This document shows, piece by piece, positions 44,851 through 56,100 of a stretch of 64,000 nucleotides of DNA. The translations under genes and the position numbers were made by a program. Position 1 is the first letter of the stretch, and each line of letters starts with the position of its first letter. The notes beneath the pieces were generated by a model. It did no database searches. It saw only the letters and a list, made by a program, of their open reading frames with translations, and was not told the DNA's origin. The stretch is from Erythroxylum novogranatense (taxonomy: Eukaryota; Streptophyta; Magnoliopsida; Malpighiales; Erythroxylaceae), in the NCBI GenBank assembly GCA_029891385.1, contig CM057228.1:31683023-31747022 (forward strand). The letters run 5' to 3'.

Positions 44851-46055
44851 AAGAAATTTCGTCCTCGAAATTTACCTGAATTATCAAAGAGATGCAGATA
44901 CTTCTCCCGCATGGCTTCCAATGGCTCCCAAGTAGCCTCCTCTACCGAATGATTCCTCCGCAGGACTTTGACTAGCTGAACCGTCTTATTCCTGAGGACT
45001 TTCTCCTTGGTATCCAAAATCTCCACTAGAAGCTCCTCATAACTCAGATCATCCCGTAACTGAACCTCATTAGTCTGAATGATATGAGAAGGATCTGATC
45101 TATACCTTCTCAACATAGACACATGGAAGACATCATGAATCTGTGACAATTCCGGAGGTAATGCCAATCTGTAGGCGAGTGGTCCAATCCTCTCAAGGAT
45201 CTCATAAGGACCCACATACATCGGACTCAACTTACCCTTATTGCCAAATCTCATCACTCCTTTCCAAGGAGACGTCTTAAAGAAAATTTTCTCACCGACT
45301 TCAAACTCCATCTCCTTTCGGTGTGCATCAATGTAACTTTTCATCCTATCCTGTGCTGCCTTAAGTCGCTGCTTAACCAGACTGACTTTATCAACCGTCG
45401 TCTGAATCAATTCTGGTCCTTCTAATTTCCTCTCACCTTCTTCATCCTAACAGATCGGAGTCCTACACCTCCTGCCATACAATACCTCATATGGAGCCAT
45501 CTGAATGCTAGAATGGTACGAATTATTATAAGCGAATTCGACCAATGGCAAATGCTCATCCCAAGCTCCTCGAAAATCCATCACACAAGCCCGAAGCATC
45601 CCCTCAAGAGTCCGAATGGTCCTCTCAGATTGACCATCCGTCTGAGGGTGAAAGGCCGTACTAAAATTCAGCTTCGTCCCTAAAGCTTCCTGCAAACTAC
45701 CCCAAAACCTCGAAGTAAACCGAGGGTCTCTATCAGACACAATTGAATCCGGAATCCCATGCAATCTCACTATCTCATCGATATACTTCTTTGCCAACAC
45801 ATGCAAAGAATCAGTCTGCTTAATCATCAAAAAGTGAGCTGACTTCGTCAATCAATCCACAATAACCCATATGGCATCATGCCTCCTACTGGTCTTAGGC
45901 AAACCCATCAGAAAATCCATAGTCATCCTTTGCCACTTCCATTTCGGAATAGGCAACGACCTTAACTTGCCTGAAGGTGCCTGGTGTTCAGCTTTAACTT
46001 GCTGACACACGAGACACTTACTGACAAACTCTGCTACATCCCTCTTTATGCCTTT
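44847..46055 (-). pseudogene. Gypsy-3 integrase with chromodomain-type C-terminus
   Basis: Zinc-domain end KCLVCQQVKAEHQAP at about 45990. Core with [35 protein letters not shown] and [17 protein letters not shown] (all three catalytic acids present). C-terminal SH3-like part with VGPYEILERIGPLAYRLALP and VFHVSMLRRY. Chromodomain-like end with LRNKTVQLVKVLRRNHSVEE and ATWEPLEAMREKYLHLF. In-frame stops at about 45853 (TGA for CGA) and 45447 (TAG for TGG). The stop at 44847 is the natural one. The chromodomain would guide insertion to particular chromatin. Confidence 0.95.
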
Positions 46056-47000
46056 CTACCAAAAATGCTCTCTCAAATCCCTATACATCCTGGTGCTACC
46101 CAGATGCATGGCATAAGGCGCATTGTGTGCCTCATCCATAATCTCATCCTTAACCTCCTGCACATCTGGGATACACAACCTGTTCCCCACTGCCATAATC
46201 CCATCATCCCTCACTAGTACCTCAGAAATCTTACCATTCTGAATTTCATCTCTAAGTTTGCTCAAATAAGCATCTTGAGCCTGCAATTCCCTAACTTTCT
46301 CCCTGAGTATTGGTCTCATTTGAAAGTTAGCTAGAAGACAATCCGACTCCTCCTGCTTCAAGCTTATCTTAAGCTTGGCCATCTGTTCCAATAAAGGAAG
46401 ATAAACTGATCGAACATGCGCAATCGAAGACTTCCTACTCAAGGCATTTGCCACTACATTGGCCTTGCCCGGATGATACTCAATCAACAAATCGTAATCC
46501 TTAAGCAACTTTATCCATCGTCTCTACCTCAAATTCAGTTCCTTCTGGCTCAACAAATACTTCAGACTCTTATGATCGGTAAAAATCCTCGTCTGAACTC
46601 CATATAGATAATGCCTCCAAATCTTCAAAGCAAAGATCACAGCTGCTAACTCCAAATCATGCGTCGGATAATTCAACTCATATTGCTTCAACTGCCTCGA
46701 AGCATAAGCAATTACCCTATCTCCCTGCATCAAAACACAACCAAGACCCTTCCTCGAAGCGTCGCTATACACAGTATAACCCTCACCTCCCGATGGCAAA
46801 ATCAAAATCGGAGTACTGGTCAACCTGTGCTTGAGCTCCTCGAAGCTCCTCTGACACTCATCACTCCAAACAAACTTCTGATTTTTCCTCAACAACTTTG
46901 TCATTGGAGCAGATATCATAGAGAATCCCTCCACAAATCTCCGGTAGTAACCTGCCAAACCCAGAAAACTCCTCACCTCTGCTACATTCTTCAGTGCTTC
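46056..47000 (-). pseudogene. Gypsy-3 RNase H and integrase zinc domain
   Basis: The RT connection ([18 protein letters not shown]) leads into RNase [19 protein letters not shown] (catalytic Asp), [39 protein letters not shown] and [16 protein letters not shown]. Linker and zinc-binding start of integrase (DEAHNAPYAMHLGSTRMYRD) follow. Stops: TAG at about 46524 where Gln CAG is expected, and TAG at about 46056 where the second Trp of the family FWW motif is expected. Confidence 0.95.
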
Positions 47001-48250
47001 CTAAGTCACAACCGCTTCTATCTTCTTTGGGTCCACATGCACTCCCTGTTCTGAAATCACATGTCCAAGAAATGCAACTTCCCTCAGCCAAAATTTGCAT
47101 TTATCGAATTTGGCAGACAACTCATTCCTCCTCAAAGTCTCTAAAGAAATCCTCAAATGCTCTTCATGTTGCTCATCACTCTTAGAATAAACCAATATAT
47201 CATCAATAAAGTCAATGATAAATTGGTCCAAGAATGGCTTAAAAACCCGATTCATCAAATCCATAAATGCTGCAGGCGCATTTGTCAATCCAAAGGGCAT
47301 AACTAAGAACTCGAAATGACCATATCGAGTCCTGAAAGCAGACTTGGGCGCATCTGACTTCTTAATCCTCAACTGATGATAACCCGATCTCAATTCTATT
47401 TTAGAGAATACTCTCGCTCCTTGCAATTGATCAAACAGATCAACAATGCGAGGAAGCGAATATCTGTTCTTTACAGTGACCTGATTCAGCTTCCGATAGT
47501 CTACACACATCCTCAATGATCCATCTTTCTTTTTTACAAAAATAACCCGAGCTCCCCAAGGCGAAGAGCTCGGTCAAATATACCCCTTCTCTAACAACTC
47601 CTCCAACTGCTCCTTTAGCTCTTTCAATTCCATCGGAGCCATCTGATAAGGCGGAATCGAAATCAGCGCTGTACCTGACAAAAGCTCAATGAGAAACTCA
47701 ATTTCCCTAGCTGGCGGTAGTCCTGGCAATTCCTCGGGAAAAACGTCCGAGAAATCTCTGACTACTGGGATATCCTCAAGCTTCCCTCTATCTGCCCTGG
47801 AATCTACCACATAGGCCAAAAATGCCTCACATCTTTTCCTCATCATCTTCTCTGCTGTCAAGGCTGAAACAATTCTGGGCGGACTCGCTTTCCTGTCCCC
47901 AGTAAACACTACTCTTCTACCGTCATCCAATTCAAACTCCACTGTCTTCTGCTTACAGTCCAAACGGGCATTGTACCTCTCTAATGTATCCATACCTAAA
48001 ATCACATCTAAGCCTCCCATCTTCAGTGGCATCAAATCAACCACTAGAAGTTCTCCATCAATGCGAATCTCACAACCTCTATACACTTGACTAATCACAA
48101 TGTACTGGCCGATTGGAGTACTCACCATCAGCGGAGTATCCAAAGGGCTCACATTTCTATCACACACGGGTCTACTCGAGGAAACAAACGAATGAGTAAA
48201 ACCCGGATCAATCAAAGCTAGCACATCATCAGAAAAGAGTCGAACCATAC
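47001..48250 (-). pseudogene. Gypsy-3 protease and reverse transcriptase
   Basis: Protease: VLALIDPGFTHSFVSS (D-P-G site), GLDVILGMDTLERYNARL. RT: FSDVFPEELPGLPP, PPYQMAPMELKELKEQ, then [34 protein letters not shown] (first catalytic Asp position reads KIELRSGY, so Asp is replaced by Glu), [32 protein letters not shown] and [15 protein letters not shown]. Stops are a TGA at about 47574 (Arg CGA in relatives) and a TAG at about 47001 (Trp TGG). No frameshift. Confidence 0.95.
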
Positions 48251-49577
48251 TAGTCACCACATCAGGAGCGGTCTCTGCATCCTCCCGAGTCATCGCAAAC
48301 ACCCTAGCCGGTGCCTGCACTCTGGGTTTTCCCAGAATGCTCACCCTCTTAGCTACATCTGAACTGCCCACTTTTGTTGCAGTCCTCTGACCCACAGTCT
48401 CTGCTCTCCTCGGAACTTGCATCTGACTTCTCTCTTGTCGTGGAGGCTGTGGACACTCTCTGGCAATGTGTCCCTTCTCCCCACAGTTGAAACAAGCTCC
48501 TGTCAATCTGAAGCACTCTCCTCTATGGGGCCTTCCGCAGTTCTCACACTTCGGAATGAATTACCTATCTCCATCTCCCCTTCTACTACCGCCCACCGTG
48601 GAGGCTTGGTGAGAAACAGTAGAAGTCTTCATCGGCCTAGGTCGGCTCGTACCACTGCTCCTCTCCTCTGACTGAATTGGGAAACTCCTAGCACTCCTGT
48701 CTGGCATAGGAATACTAGTACTGCCTCCCTTCTTGAACTGCTCTCTTCCCTTTCTCTCCTTGTTTACAGCACTCTTGATGTTCTCTATATTTTCAACCCG
48801 CAGAGCTGCCTCAACCAGCTGTTGGAAATCACAGAAATTCTGCACTATCACCTTCTCTCTGATGGCCAAGTGCAGACCCGCCTCAAACCGGCGACACCTA
48901 GCAGCCTCGCTCAGCATCAAATCCGAAGCGTACCTCGCCAACTGAGTGAACCGCCTCTCGTATTCACTCACTGACATCTCCCTCTGAGTCAAACTGAGGA
49001 ACTCCCTCTGCTTCTGCTGAATGTAAACCTCTGACAGATATTTCTTCCTGAAAGCAGCAAGGAAGTCCTGCCATGCCAACCCTACTAGCCTCATCTGACT
49101 CCCTGGCACAGTCTCCCACCAATGCAAAGCATCTCCCTGAAGCAAACTTGCAGCATAGATGACTCTCTCGTCATCCTCACACTCCATCTGGTCTAACACC
49201 CTCTCAGTCTTTCTCAACCAAGACTCAGCTTCCTCGGGATCAGTGGTCCCGTAGAAGTCCACTGCTCTATATATCCTCAATCTATCAAACCGTCTCCCCT
49301 TCTGAGCTGGGGCTGAAGTAGAAGGTTGGGCCATCTGACCCATAGCCTACACAAATGCCTGGGTGAATGCTTGGAACAGCCTCGGATCTAATGGAGGCAC
49401 TTCCTCCTGCGCAACTGGCGACTCCTGAGTCTGCGAAGGAATGGGCTCACTACCTGGCCCTACAAAAGCCTCAAGATTCCACAGGCTATCTTGACTCATC
49501 ACCCTCTCCTCTCCAGTCGGAGAGTCAGGTGCAACAGATCCTTACATAACTCCTCGTGTCCTTCTACGAGGTGGCAT
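48251..49577 (-). pseudogene. Gypsy-3 gag
   Basis: Start at the Met of MPPRRRTRGVM (49577), the usual chromovirus Gag start 165 nt inside the primer site. Gag core: ESWLRKTERVLDQMECEDDE, LQGDALHWWETV, FRKKYLSEVYIQQKQREFLS and CRRFEAGLHLAIRE. Two zinc-binding segments follow: CENCGRPHRGEC and CFNCGEKGHIARECP. In-frame stops: TAA after RGVM, TAG in AFV/AMG, and TAA just before FIPKCENC, each one transition away from a Gln codon. Frame is otherwise continuous with pol. Confidence 0.95.
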
Positions 49578-49722
49578 CGTACTCCTTCATAGGTAAACAC
49601 TAAGGATTAGCTACAGGTCAATCTACATGTATGCATGATATGCATGCCACTTAATGCATCAATCGAATGTTCACATATCACGCAATCCTATTATGCATTC
49701 TAAGCCTAGGACACCTAACCTA

Positions 49723-49737
49723 GGCGCTCTGATACCA
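49723..49737 (-). other. Primer binding site of gypsy-3
   Basis: TGGTATCAGAGCGCC on the minus strand, four nt from the LTR end. The first 12 bases match initiator Met-tRNA. Confidence 0.93.
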
Positions 49738-50135
49738 AACATGTTGGGCCCGGGCCCCGGATCCCCGATTCCCGAGGTGGCCCCTCAGGTCACGCCAGCT
49801 ACGGGGCCCCAAAACGTCAGACCCGATCCCAACATCCATACAGAATCCATAATTTTGATTCACACACAAACATTCGCATACCATCAATCGTCTAACCATG
49901 CATTAATCATCTCAATTACATAAGCCATTAAGTTAAGAAATTAAACAAGTATTCTTGCAATTACACATTACATAATATAGTTTGAATCCAAAATACATGA
50001 GTATGCTTGATGATGAAATGCTGGTGGGCTAACCAAAATACTAACTTAATACAAGGCTCCTAACTAGCTTGAAGTTTCTGATGCCTTGCAAGGTCAACAG
50101 TCGTCTCGATCTGCACCTGAGGAGGGGAGAGTAAT

Positions 50136-50187
50136 GGGGTGAGCTGCGACGCTCAGTGGCATATACGTTTATAGCCATTGGCAACGA
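50136..50187 (-). ncRNA. Candidate structured RNA motif in gypsy-3 LTR
   Basis: On the minus strand TGGC-TATA-AACG-TATA-T-GCCA forms an 8-bp stem with one bulge. It is followed by CACTGAGC...GCTCACCC, in which TGAGC pairs with GCTCA. The second hairpin aligns with P3 of gypsy-2, and one T-A pair there is C-G here. The outer helix P1 is not evident. Confidence 0.4.
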
Positions 50188-51067
50188 GCCACACAATCAA
50201 ACAATATGCATATATCTATAGCAGGTCAAGATTCATCAAGTGATTCACATTCATATAAACATAGGTCATACACTTTCTGTTTTTCAACATAACAATCATT
50301 ATGCATCATTTCTGTCAAATCAATCATGAATGCACACAAATGGTTCGAGAGTTCCGTAAAATAATCCGGATAAACCGAAGTTAAATCCGTAAACTATCCG
50401 AGTTCGATTTCTCAAGGATCTCGTTGCCTCAAGTGGGCAGCCGGGAAAAGGCTTTATGTCAACGTGCACGTGACTCCATCCGTAACTCTCTTACCTAAAC
50501 AAATCACATAACCATTCGTTCCACGCTCAAAGCATGTTATCAAAGCTTTCATAATTTCATTCTTTTCATTCTTGCAAAATGTCATAAGGCCTATCAAGGC
50601 CATGCATAATCATATTCACAATGCATGTTCAATATTTCTCATACAATTTAACACAAGCAATGTCACACAATGCAAGCAAGCATACACAAGGCAATTTGCC
50701 CATACACACAATAACCATAAACATATTACCCACCTAATATCGCTCGAGTATCCGACTCACTGGTGTCCTTCCTCTTACGATTGGGTCAAATCAGCTTGGT
50801 TCCCTATAATAAACCAAGTCCTCATTCAATTAACATTCAAAGGAAAATATTCAAAAGCTTGAGAAATCCATAAGGCAAAGTACTAAAGGTCTCCAATCGA
50901 TTTCCACCTAAAATTCCAAACCCTTAGAGGCAAATTCCGAACTTCCCTTCTTCATAAAACTTGTAGCCCTTTATCTCTAGTTCACATTGAATCAAAAATC
51001 ACCTCAATTGGATATCTACACCAAAAGATATGCCCAAAATATCAAAAATCATCTTTGCCGAAACAGG

Positions 51068-51232
51068 GGCTCGCCGCGGCGTCGGAGCACTCGCCGCGGC
51101 GAACAAAATGCCCCACGCCGCGACGTGCATACCTTCACACGTCGCGGCGAATAAACATTTATTCATTGTGACGTTGCTTTCCTTCCTCGCACGCCGTGGC
51201 ATGTTCATATGCACGTCGCGACGTGCAGGTCT
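51068..51232 (-). repeat. GC-rich palindrome cluster in gypsy-3 5' LTR
   Basis: Two near-perfect CGCCGCGGCG units and several CGTCGCGACG, CGCCGCGACG and CGTCGCGGCG units in 165 bp. The surroundings are AT-rich. Confidence 0.9.
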
Positions 51233-51914
51233 GGAGAACGACTCCGAAACCCGATTTCCAGCATTTTCCGACTTCAATCGTTTCCCAAACTCAAATGCAA
51301 CACATCTGAACCTTAAATCAAGACTTATACTACATTTCTAATCCATTAACAACTTGAAAACTTGCCCAGAATCATCAACCCAAGAAATCTAACCATTTTT
51401 TTTTGCCTTCAAACCCTAAAACCATCGATTCTCACACATTCAACCTATCCTTAGGTTTAATCCAACTAAAACAAGATTAAAAGGTTGTAAACTTACCGGG
51501 TATTGCTCCAAAAATGCCGAAAAACTTAAGGATCGAAAACCCCAAGTTCTTCTCTTCTTCCTTCCTCACCCATGATGTCTCTCCTCTTCTTTCTTTTCTT
51601 CCTTTTAGTTTCGTTTCCTCTATATATTTCTTTCTTTCCTTCTATTTCTTTCTGAGTCAAATTTTCTTAGGTCTAAATGAAATGGTCAATGACCATTTTA
51701 CCCCTCCATACAAAGCCTTAACCCATTTTAACCCTAGTGTACTTCCTCAAATGCCGTCACACATATTACCCTTTAATTCTCATTTCAACCACATTAAACG
51801 CAAATACACCTCAATTATCCACTAATACTCCAAAATTAATCAAACTAAGGCATAAACACATAATTATCACAATTCATGCTTAATATCATCATAAAAAAAA
51901 TTCGGGGTCCTACA

Positions 51915-52954
51915 CATGTTATCCTTAATGATTATGAATCAATAGTCGCTACAAATGAATTTCAATATAACAATTACGGATTACATTGAAATTCTAGCAA
52001 TGGGTTTGAAATTAACGATTCAATAAACGCATTAAAATTGTCAATTCACAATACCCGATGGATTCATACATAAATAACCGAATAATAACGAAAATCCGAT
52101 TATCCATACACAAAACCCAAATCGATTAAAACAGGACAACACAATCAATTTCTAATGAGAGAAAGAAACAACAAAATAATTAAAATAATACTTAACCCGA
52201 GTCGTCGGCGTCGATTTTACCTCCGAACCGGTATCGGAATATTTAGTTCTTCATGGATCTTTTCTGAAAAAATTACCTCAGCGCCATCCTTATCCCTAAC
52301 CAAAATTCCCTAATTAACTCTTGCGCAAACTTCACTATTGCTTGTTTCCTCGTCTGTGCAGGCTTCTCTACTGTACCTAGCTGAGTTGCAGCCTCCACGC
52401 CAGCACGTCACGCCCGCAGCCCAGCCAAGCCTTCCTAGCTCCTTGCGTCTGTGCCTCCTGCTTTTTATTCCTCCAGCACCGCACTCTCTACATTCCTTAC
52501 ACTGTTCATTGACGGGACGAATAAGGGTCTCATCAACTTAAAACCCTTGCTCTGCGCTCCTCTCTTGTTTTGTCTGCGTTTTACGAACGCGCAATGCAGC
52601 GCATAACACACAATGCCTACGTTTTGCGTTATACGCCGGTGTTACCTGCGTTTTGTGCAAAACACAGGTCTCTGCCTCTGTGCTGCTGTGTCGTTTTTGG
52701 ATGCTCCTATTTTCTTCTTCTTTTGTCGTTTTGTGTTTCAATTTTCTTGTATTATTTTTTTCTTCTTGCTCCATAACGACAAGCAAAAATAAATCTTCAA
52801 AAAATGACCCAAATGTAATGCTTCCAACTCACTTTAATTTCTTTGCTCCCAAATTGTACCTAAAATCAAATATGAATTAAAGTGAGTATCTTAAACATTT
52901 TTATGTCAATAATTACTAAGTGTAAATGATGTAAAATATCGATAATTAAACACA
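51915..52954 (-). repeat. Truncated LTR copy of a non-autonomous Tat/Athila-like element
   Basis: Matches 54378-55448 with minor differences. Its left part is cut off by gypsy-3. It contains a GCGTTTTGCG-type palindrome cluster near 52563-52680. It is followed not by internal element sequence but by LINE ORF1 sequence, showing it belongs to a duplicated copy of the LTR-LINE junction. Confidence 0.88.
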
Positions 52955-53177
52955 TATCAAATACCTTTAGAATATTGGTCATTTAAGGGGCTTAGCTACA
53001 ATGTAAACTTGCTGGGAAAGCCAATTAGCCTCAATGAGAATATTGGCAACATAAAAGGAATTGGTTATAAAACGGTCTATGTAGAAGATCTCCTAGAGTT
53101 CATCAAGACTATGAGGCTTAATGAAAAGGGATAGTTGATTACGATATGCTAAAGTTTCCTATCTATGGAAGCCTAAG
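52955..53177 (+). pseudogene. Duplicated LINE ORF1 fragment
   Basis: Reads YQIPLEYWSFKGL-like, NVNLLGKPISLNENIGNIKG and YVEDLLEFIKTMRLNEKG, the part of plant L1 ORF1 following the DUF4283 core. It is repeated at 55449-55655. It ends abruptly at 53177, where it is joined to gag-like sequence of the LTR element. Confidence 0.75.
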
Positions 53178-53760
53178 TTGATACGGCTGCTCCTCTTCTC
53201 GTCGCGATTCGAGGTGATCAAGGCTTATTGCCATCTGACCCATTAGGTTTTCCCTCCTCTGTTGGTGTGCTCTTGTCTCTTGTACGAATTCTTGCATTTC
53301 CTACTGCATCTCCCGTTGACTTGCTATGATTTCCTGAAAATCCTGGTACAATTGCAAGTTGGAAACAACAAGTTTGGTAAGAATTTCTTCTAAAGATGCA
53401 CCTGAATCAAATTGGCTCTCCGGATCTTGGGACCAAGTGTTTTATGAAAATTGCCCTCCATTCTTCTGGAAGTGTAAAGTATTATCCTGCAATGGCAACA
53501 TCAACTCTTCCAGAGATGGACCGGAGTTGTGATAGTAAGCTTCTAGTCTGTACGAGAATTGTTGTGTGTCCTGCAAACTATCATGGAAGTAATTCTGTTG
53601 ATTATCCCATCCATAACAAAAGTTAGGTTGATCAGTCCAAACATTGTTATAGGAGTGAGAATATGAATTATAAAAGAAATTACTTCCGTCCGTAACAAAT
53701 TTTTTTTTTGGTTGTTTGTTTGTTTTTCAAACTCAAAATAAAAAAATGAAAAGATCACAA
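53178..53760 (-). pseudogene. Gag-like remnant of the non-autonomous LTR element
   Basis: On the minus strand QPNFCYGWDNQQNYFHDSLQ, then HNSGPSLEELM and, in a second stretch, SGASLEEILTKLVVSNLQLY, REMQEFVQETRAHQQRR and MGQMAISLDHLESRREEE. These resemble the C-terminal Gag linker of Tat/Athila-type gypsy elements (Asn/Gln-rich, then a coiled-coil with 'GQMA'). A stop and a frame change are present. No pol sequence exists between it and the LTR, so the element depended on others for replication. Confidence 0.6.
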
Positions 53761-53840
53761 AATAACAGAAAAGAAATTAATCACGAACAAATATATACAA
53801 AACACCAATTAAGTCACAAACAAAAAATAAAACATCAAAC

Positions 53841-53858
53841 TCCCCGGCAATGGCGCCA
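53841..53858 (-). other. Primer binding site, Asp-tRNA type
   Basis: On the minus strand TGGCGCCATTGCCGGGGA lies five nt after the LTR end. It matches the Asp-tRNA primer site typical of Athila/Tat elements with one mismatch. It differs from the Met-tRNA sites of all the other elements in this window. Confidence 0.88.
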
Positions 53859-53863
53859 AAATT

Positions 53864-55448
53864 TGGCAGCTCGTCGTAACGCTAATCAAAATTAAATAAC
53901 TAGACTATTACTGTAGCAGTGGAGAGTCTAAGTCGATCCCACAGAGAGTGTGTGTAAAGTTTATGAAATGGAATTAACCAGTGTTTATGAAAAAGGGGGT
54001 TTTGGATTTTTAGAGATGAAAATAAAATAAAACTAACTAATAAAAACAAATTAAAGAAAACATGCAATAAAATGAAAAAAGTGGGAAATTCGGTAGGGAC
54101 CCAGTTCTTTGGTTCAATCTCGGCCTACACCCTGATTGAGCATATTTTATTAATTTGTTGTTCTTTAATCTCTCCTAGAAACTATTAATCGTGGAATAAA
54201 AATTAACTCGAGTTTTCCCTTAGGTTTTGTTTAATCAAGATACGATCGTTGATTAAACCTAACCACCTAACAACCTAGGATACAATCTCTAGATTTAATT
54301 AGGCAGTAGCATTACGAATTAGGAAAATCGATTAATCAAGGCAACAACCACACACGCTCGAGTCATTTAGCCTAAGTCATGTTATCCCTAATGATTACGA
54401 ATCAATAGTCGCTACAAATGAATTTCAACATAACAATTACGGATTACATCAAAATTCTAGCAATGGGTTTGAAATTAACGATTCAATGAACGCATTAAAA
54501 TCATCAATTCACAATACCCGATAGATTCATACACAAATAACCGAATAATAACAAAAATCCGATTATCCATACACAAAACCCAAATCGATTAAAACAGGAC
54601 AACACAATCAATTTCTAATGAGAGAAATAAACAAAAAAATAATTAAAATAATACTTAACCCGATTCGTCGGCGCCGATTTTACCTCCGAACTGGTATCGG
54701 AATATTTAGTTCTTCATAGATCTTTTATGAAAAAATTACCTCAGCGCCATCCTTATCCATAACCAAAATTCCCTAATTAACTCTTGTGCAAACTTCACTG
54801 TTGCTTATTTCCTCGTCTGTGCAGGCTTCTCTACTGTGCCTAGCTGAGCTGCAGCCTCCACGCCAGCACGTCATGCCCGCAGCCCAGCCAAGCCTTCCTG
54901 GCTCCTTGCGTCTGCGCCTCCTGCTTTTTATTCCTCCAGCACCGCACTCTCTACATTCCTCGCACTGTTCATTGACGGGACAAATAAGGGTCTCATCAAC
55001 TTAAAACCCTTGCTCTGCGCTCCTCTTTTTTTTCTGCCTGCGTTTTACGCAGGTGCGTTGTGTGTTTAACGCACAATGCAGCGCATAACACACAATGCCT
55101 GCGTTTTGTGTTATACGCTGGCATTGCCTGTGTTTTGTGCAAAACGCAGCGCAAAACGCAGGTCTCTGCCTCTGTGCTGCTGTGTCGTTTTTGGCTGCTC
55201 CTATTTTCTTCTTCTTTTGTCATTTTGTGTTTCAATTTTCTTGTATTATTTTTTTCTTCTTGCTCCATAACGACAAGCAAAAATAAATCTTCAAAAAATG
55301 ACCCAAATGTAATGCTTCCGACTTACTTTAATTTCTTTGCTCCCAAATTATACCTAAAATCAAATATGAATTAAAGTGAGTATCTTAAACATTTTTATGT
55401 CAATAATTGCTAAGTGTAAATGATTTAAAATATCGACAATTAAACACA
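53864..55448 (-). repeat. Full LTR of the non-autonomous element
   Basis: 1585 bp. On the minus strand it runs TGTGTTTAATTATCG...CGAGCTGCCA, with the PBS adjacent. It is followed on the plus strand by LINE ORF1, giving a likely target site TATCA (55449-55453). A cluster of GCGTTTTGCGC-like palindromes lies at 55025-55170. Several apparent short frames in it (near 54786-55374) repeat in the left copy and are not proteins. Confidence 0.85.
55025..55170 (-). repeat. GCGTTTT/AAAACGC palindrome cluster
   Basis: Inverted GCGTTTT/AAAACGC units and TGTTATACGC/GCGCATAACA units densely packed. The left copy (52563-52680) is shorter. Same architecture as the other LTR clusters but a different motif. 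Confidence 0.85.
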
Positions 55449-56100
55449 TATCAAATACCTTTAGAATATTGGTCATTTAAGGGGCTTAGCTACAATGTAA
55501 ACTTGCTGGGAAATCCAATTAGCCTCAATGAGAATATTGGCAACATAAAAGGAATTGGTTATAAAAGGGTCTATGTAGAAGAAAGACTATGAGGCTTAAT
55601 GAAAAGGGATAGTTGATTACGATATGCTAAAGTTTCCTATCTATGGAAGCCTAAGATGAAGGACCAAATGATGGTCTCGAAAGTCAAGAATAAGGAACCA
55701 TGGTCAAATAAGGAGGGCCAACCCACTACAAACAAAAATAAATAAAGGACTTTCTTTACTCAACCTATTGAAGTTGTCTCTACTCTTGAGATCTCTAGCA
55801 TTGGTATTACTACAAGCCTTTTGCCTACTGAAATTGATATGAGACATATGTCTAGCTGGGAAAACAAATCTCTAGTTATTGAAAATATTATGAGCTCAAA
55901 GCCTAATACTATCCCTAAGAATAAAGTTGAAATAGAGGAAAAACATTCCGTCATTCAACCTATCCCCTTAGAGATTGTAAAAGATCCTAGTCAAAGCAAT
56001 AAAAGCATCATAATGTCATTTGAACATTTCACAACAAAAGTAGGACATGTAAGACAGCCAGGGAAAAAAATTCCAATTTCTCCCCCTCTATATGAACCTA
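55449..56100 (+). pseudogene. LINE ORF1 C-terminal part and ORF1-ORF2 spacer
   Basis: IPLEYWSFKGLSYNVNLLGN and GIGYKRVYVEE correspond to the plant L1 ORF1 region after DUF4283 (a nucleic-acid-binding protein). Later sequence (MKDQMMVSKVKNKEPWSNKE, then a 106-codon open stretch from 55821) is Lys/Ser-rich with no clear domain. It probably spans the end of ORF1. Compared with the copy at 52955, about 19 bases are missing near 55580. Confidence 0.65.

Larger units (their letters stand above)
43816..51914 (-). mobile_element. Gypsy-3: Ty3/gypsy chromovirus, left LTR truncated
   Basis: On the minus strand: 5' LTR 49742-51914, primer site, gag-pol in one frame 49577-44847, polypurine tract, 3' LTR 44834-43816. 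The 3' LTR lost its distal 1.2 kb, so no target duplication can be read. The right flank begins CATGT inside another element's LTR. Coding capacity is destroyed only by stop codons, not by frameshifts. Domain set and the end block GACGAAATTTC fit the Tekay/Del chromovirus group. Confidence 0.95.
49742..51914 (-). repeat. Gypsy-3 5' LTR
   Basis: 2173 bp, TGTTGGGCCC...GGGTCCTACA in plus orientation. It carries the GC palindrome cluster (51068-51232), the conserved block at 51001-51035 and a P3-like hairpin at 50136-50160. The part 49742-50920 has no partner on the left because the 3' LTR is truncated. Confidence 0.94.

Noticed and set aside
54786..55374. Several overlapping open frames of 60-104 codons on both strands, repeated at 52338-52880
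   Set aside because: They lie inside the LTR of the non-autonomous element and its duplicate. All frames are similarly open and none shows a domain.
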